From CAYNFR01 sp964616755 (GTDB lineage: Bacteria > Bacteroidota > Bacteroidia > Chitinophagales > Saprospiraceae), in contig CAZTSI010000085.1 of NCBI GenBank assembly GCA_964616755.1, positions 1 to 9,407 of the forward strand: a stretch of 9,407 nucleotides of DNA. The letters run 5' to 3'. This document shows positions 6,528 through 9,407 of the stretch, in pieces. Within the stretch, counting starts at the first letter, position 1. Each line of letters opens with the position of its first letter. The notes beneath the pieces were generated by a model. That model was not told where the DNA came from and ran no database searches. It saw only the letters and a program-made list of their open reading frames with translations. The position numbers were made by a program, and so were the translations under genes.

Positions 6528-7034
6528 ATGCAGAAATCGATAGCGCAGGTTCTTTGGGCGCAATTTGGAGCGAGCATTGATATGCTGCATAATGGCATCG
6601 ATCATTGCCCCGAAAGTCTGTGGGATACAAAGGCTGCTTTTTGGTATAATGCCTATCACTGTATTTTTTTCTTGGATTATTATTCTACGCTTAATCCAAT
6701 AAATTTTTGCCCTCCTGCTCCATTTGATCTTTCTGAATTTCAAGATAGGCTGCCCTCTAGGGTTTATTCCAAAAAGGAGTTATTGGATTATCTTCAAAAT
6801 TGCAGAGCAAAATGTATGCGCTGCGTCTTGAGCCTATCGGATACTGAATTATTTGAAAGTTGGACGAATGAGTCCAAGTCGATGCAATTTAGTTATATCG
6901 AAATCATCCTCTATAATATGCGCCATGTACAGCATCATGCCGCTCAGCTCAATATGATGTTACGAAATGGCATGGATGATGCTCCTTCATGGGTATTTCG
7001 GGCAGAAGATGAGACAATAGTAAAAACCCACTGA
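6528..7034 (+). CDS. DinB-like superfamily protein
   Basis: This 168-residue protein looks like a member of the DinB/YfiT four-helix-bundle superfamily, whose members usually bind a metal through three histidines; several are thiol transferases or damage-inducible proteins. His44 (NAYHCIFFLDYY) and His133 and His137 in MRHVQHHAAQLN, with His136 between them, are in the expected first-helix and third-helix places. The length fits the family with the ATG at 6528. A GTG at 6486 would add 14 residues (FCNDLKLNNKRQH) that do not look conserved. The gene follows arsN by 146 bp and precedes the beta-lactamase by 72 bp on the same strand. Its substrate is unknown. Fold assignment is fairly confident, function is not. 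Confidence 0.78.
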   Translation: MQKSIAQVLWAQFGASIDMLHNGIDHCPESLWDTKAAFWYNAYHCIFFLDYYSTLNPINFCPPAPFDLSEFQDRLPSRVYSKKELLDYLQNCRAKCMRCVLSLSDTELFESWTNESKSMQFSYIEIILYNMRHVQHHAAQLNMMLRNGMDDAPSWVFRAEDETIVKTH

Positions 7035-7106
7035 TCAAGGTTATATTACTAAAGGCAATAAGAGCATGGAGTTTTTCGCAGTACCCATATATCAATACTA
7101 AATCAA

Positions 7107-8003
7107 ATGAAATTCTTAGCCACTTTAATAATGATATGTGCGAGCATGATGTGCTATACCAAGCTATCTGCTCAATCATCGGAGGACCTGAGGAATACGA
7201 TCGAAGAAATTGTGAAAGGCCAACGAGCCAAGATTGGAGTCAGTATTTTTGATCAAAATGCACAGGAGCTTATTGCGATCAATGCTGATGAACAATTCGC
7301 CATGCAGAGTGTATTCAAAGTACATATTGCCTTGACCGTGCTAGCAGAAATTGATCGAGGTAATCTACAATTGGATGAGTTGATAGAAATTAGTAAAAAA
7401 CAAATGTTGCCGAATATTCATAGCCCTATTCGCGATATGAATCCGAACGGGGTCGTTATGCCCCTTGGTGATATTATCGAATTTATGGTCTCTAAAAGTG
7501 ACAATATCGCTTGTGACGTTTTGTTGAATTTACTTGGTGGCCCACAAGTAGTCGAGTTATATTTCGTTAATAACGGATTTGACAAAATTTCTATAAAAAT
7601 CAACGAAGAAGTTATGCAAAGCAATTGGGAATTGCAATTTGACAACTGGACTACACCAAGAAGTGCTAACCAAGTGTTATCTGCTTTTCATCATAAAGAT
7701 CAAAAATTCCTCTCTGCTACCAGCTATCGAAATTTTTGGGATACCATGCTACACACTGAAACGGGTAAGAAGAGACTCAAAGGCTTATTGCCTGACCATA
7801 CACCGGTAGCCCATAAGACAGGTTGGTCTGGACAGAATGATAAAGGTGTAACCGAGGCTGTCAATCATATTGGCGTCGTCTATTTGCCTAACGGCGAATA
7901 TTTTTATATCAGCGTATTTATCACGCATTCCATCGAGGATTTTGATACGAACGAGCTCACTATCGCCAAAATCGCTAAAGCGGCTTGGGATTATTTTAAC
8001 TAA
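7107..8003 (+). CDS. bla: Class A beta-lactamase, subclass A2-like
   Basis: This 298-residue periplasmic serine beta-lactamase hydrolyses beta-lactam rings. A signal peptide spans about residues 1-22 (hydrophobic core then KLSAQ). Catalytic motifs are present: Ser68-Val-Phe-Lys71 (SxxK), Ser131-Asp-Asn (SDN), and Lys237-Thr-Gly (KTG, in HKTGWSG). The omega-loop region reads INEEVMQSN (165-173), so Glu167 or Glu168 would be the general base. The usual ExxLN spacing is not seen, as in the A2 group of Bacteroidota enzymes (CfxA, PER, CME types). NWTTP (180-184) and AVNHIGVVYLPNG (251-263) also match that group. No lactamase regulator gene is adjacent. It may be intrinsic to the species or acquired; base composition is like the neighbours. 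The drug spectrum cannot be read from the sequence. Confidence 0.93.
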   Translation: MKFLATLIMICASMMCYTKLSAQSSEDLRNTIEEIVKGQRAKIGVSIFDQNAQELIAINADEQFAMQSVFKVHIALTVLAEIDRGNLQLDELIEISKKQMLPNIHSPIRDMNPNGVVMPLGDIIEFMVSKSDNIACDVLLNLLGGPQVVELYFVNNGFDKISIKINEEVMQSNWELQFDNWTTPRSANQVLSAFHHKDQKFLSATSYRNFWDTMLHTETGKKRLKGLLPDHTPVAHKTGWSGQNDKGVTEAVNHIGVVYLPNGEYFYISVFITHSIEDFDTNELTIAKIAKAAWDYFN

Positions 8004-8016
8004 AAATATCGCAAAG

Positions 8017-8225
8017 ATGTACTATCAGCCACTACCTCAATTCGATAGTGAAATAGATAGGCTTAACTTGGGGCATCACGTACGCGTCTAGCCGAGGCTA
8101 CTTATGAGTCAAATAATCCAACTTCAGAGCAATCCTGTGTGTTAGCAGACATCTTACGGCTGCGTCTGGACAGGCTCGTTGATCTCGAATACATGACGAA
8201 GCGTATAGACACTATCACTAACTGA
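8017..8225 (+). pseudogene. Small gene broken by an apparent one-base deletion
   Basis: An ATG at 8017, 13 bp after the beta-lactamase stop, opens a frame beginning MYYQPLPQFDSEIDRLNL. At the GGGG run (8070-8073) the frame becomes incoherent and stops at 8089. The next frame over is open from 8067 to the TGA at 8223-8225 and continues with GASRTRLAEATYES and ends LEYMTKRIDTITN. Adding one G to the run joins the two parts into a 69-residue protein that is polar, alpha-helical in character and lacks a signal peptide. I do not recognise the family. The break may be a true mutation or a sequencing error. Confidence 0.5.
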
Positions 8226-8634
8226 AGAACCTATGCTTTAGTAATACAGGCCTCTAAATGATCTGAAAATTGTGTAAATTGGGTTATTTAGTATTTTATC
8301 TGAGCAAGTTTTGTTATTCACATCGATACTTAATAAAAATCGTCCTAATAATCCTACTCGTTATTACGATGCCTTCTACAGAAATGGCATAGAGTAAGGA
8401 GCAGCGATTATAGAAACCATGGCGTTCAATAGCTTTGAGAACGAAGAGAACATAAAAAGCTAAAAAATCAAAACGAATCCAAGGTACTGGCAGAAAGTAG
8501 AAAGAGGGGAAGTAATACTTGCGTAGTATTATATTAATTTTGTGTAAAACGATATTATTACAATATGTAAAGTTAATAACTAATAATATGTAAATTATTT
8601 CTTACTTTTGTGTAGATTTCTTATTAATAATGAT
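8226..8634. other. Gene-poor stretch before the AAA ATPase
   Basis: No intact gene with a start is seen in these 409 bp. A plus-strand frame from about 8335 to 8520 is interrupted by TAA at 8395 and 8461, and a minus-strand frame from about 8600 to 8319 has no start codon; either could be decayed coding DNA or chance in AT-rich sequence. The last 110 bp are very AT-rich and hold repeated promoter-like boxes. No clear terminator for the beta-lactamase was found. Confidence 0.45.
8535..8614 (+). promoter_or_regulatory. Duplicated promoter-like boxes and AATATGTAAA repeats before the ATPase gene
   Basis: TAATTTTGTGTA (8535-8546) and TACTTTTGTGTA (8603-8614) both match the Bacteroidota -7 box TAnnTTTG and share their flank; they lie 68 bp apart. 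Between them AATATGTAAA occurs at 8562-8571 and 8585-8594, a spacing of 23 bp. The second box would start transcription roughly 15-20 bp before the ATG at 8635. No convincing -33 TTTG at normal spacing was found for either box. Confidence 0.5.
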
Positions 8635-9407
8635 ATGCAAACTAAGCAATCGTACCTACATCGTATTTCAGACATAGAGCTACGAAGGAAGTTAGGAGCA
8701 TCCGGAGCATTGTTGATCAGAGGTATGAAGGCATGCGGCAAGACCATGTCCGCCCGTCAATTTGCATCAAGTATGATTGCCTTTGACCAGGATGAACAAG
8801 TACCGATGCTAATGGATACTGCTCCACAGCGATTAATGGTGGGGGCTACACCAAGATTGATTGATGAGTGGCAAGAGTATCCTAAGATATGGAATTATGT
8901 GCGACATGAAGTAGACCAAAGAAATCTGCCTGCACAATTCATTCTTACAGGTTCTGCCGATCCTGCCGAAAATATAAAAATGCATTCTGGCGCGGGTCGT
9001 TTTACCCTATTGGATATGCGTACCATGAGTTGGCAGGAATTGGGGTATTCAACGGGTGCGGTGCGCATGGCTGATTTATTGGAGTCAAAAGAGATCAATA
9101 TCCAGGATCAAGCTACTGATTTGGAGCTAATCATCGAGCGTATCATCAGAGGGGGTTTTCCATCATTGATCAATAAAAACGTAGAGCAAGCGATGGAGAT
9201 TAATAGAGCCTATGTAGAGTTATTGGCAGAGGTAGATATGAGCAGAGTTTCGGATGTAAATAGAAAGCCTGATAAGGTGAGAAACTTATTGCGATCATTA
9301 GCCAGAAATACAGCCACATCGGTAGATATCACTGCCTTGGAGGCTGATATCAGAGGTAGAGAAAGGAGCGATATTTCCCGACCTACCATTTATGACTACT
9401 TAGATGC
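8635..9407 (+). CDS. AAA_14/DUF4143 ATP-binding protein, 3' end missing
   Basis: The frame is open from ATG 8635 to the window end, giving 257 residues of a protein that is usually about 400-430 long. The N-terminal AAA_14 ATPase domain has a Walker A at GMKACGKT (30-37), Walker B at LIDEWQEYP (75-83) and a sensor-like TGSADP (105-110). The conserved GRFTLLDMRTMSWQELG (121-137) and RGGFPSLI (172-179) follow, and the DUF4143 part begins near residue 195, with a winged-helix-like ISRPTIYDYLD at the edge. The family is widespread and scattered in bacteria; its role is poorly defined. A Cys in the P-loop is a minor variation. The ATG at 8630 is out of frame, so 8635 is the start. The gene stands alone behind its own promoter-like boxes. 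Confidence 0.92.
   Translation, partial: MQTKQSYLHRISDIELRRKLGASGALLIRGMKACGKTMSARQFASSMIAFDQDEQVPMLMDTAPQRLMVGATPRLIDEWQEYPKIWNYVRHEVDQRNLPAQFILTGSADPAENIKMHSGAGRFTLLDMRTMSWQELGYSTGAVRMADLLESKEINIQDQATDLELIIERIIRGGFPSLINKNVEQAMEINRAYVELLAEVDMSRVSDVNRKPDKVRNLLRSLARNTATSVDITALEADIRGRERSDISRPTIYDYLD

Noticed and set aside
8335..8523. Plus-strand frame with RYYDAFYRNG, IIETMAFNSFENEE and YWQKVERGEV
   Set aside because: It is interrupted by TAA at 8395 and 8461 and no family is recognised; it is too weak to list as a pseudogene.
8319..8600. Minus-strand open stretch of about 90 codons (contains WIRFDFLAFYVLFVLKAIE)
   Set aside because: It has no start codon, crosses the AT-rich promoter region and has no recognised similarity. 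Chance openness is likely, though a decayed membrane protein cannot be excluded.
1..9407. CRISPR array, tRNA or rRNA genes
   Set aside because: No regularly spaced repeats, tRNA cloverleaf signals or rRNA-like conserved segments were seen in the window.

Overview
The window looks like a piece of a Bacteroidota chromosome, most likely Sphingobacteriaceae (Sphingobacterium-like). The evidence is a GLPGLI-family protein next to a TonB-dependent outer-membrane protein with a carboxypeptidase-regulatory-like N-terminus, a DUF6428 gene in an arsenic-type operon, an AAA_14/DUF4143 ATPase, low GC, no Shine-Dalgarno sequences, and several TAnnTTTG promoter boxes.

Left third (1-4315). A possible leftward gene start with its own promoter box lies at the edge. 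Then come three same-strand genes for exported proteins: a small secreted peptide precursor with five cysteines (243-494), a GLPGLI protein (541-1398), and an 869-residue TonB-dependent receptor-like protein (1706-4315). A perfect 16-bp hairpin separates the first two genes and ends five bases before the GLPGLI start codon. The gene set suggests a small-peptide export or maturation locus of unknown function.

Middle (about 4361-5030). This stretch shows no intact gene. Read on the minus strand it is a decayed IS66-family transposase. Pieces of the conserved C-terminal half appear in different frames, with stops, frameshifts, an internal deletion, and Glu-to-Lys in the DNNxxEN motif. It lies directly beside a resistance cluster.

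Resistance block (5057-8003). A 16-bp palindrome precedes arsR, a DUF6428 gene and an ArsN-type acetyltransferase, packed as one operon (gaps of 16 and 4 bp). No arsenate reductase or arsenite efflux gene is visible before the next genes, a DinB-fold protein and a subclass A2-like class A beta-lactamase. ArsN homologues acetylate arsinothricin or phosphinothricin, so the operon may serve an organoarsenical antibiotic rather than inorganic arsenic.

Right end (8004-9407). Directly after the beta-lactamase is a small reading frame broken by an apparent one-base deletion in a G run (8017-8225). A gene-poor stretch with duplicated promoter-like boxes follows, and then the N-terminal 257 residues of an AAA_14/DUF4143 ATPase that runs off the window.
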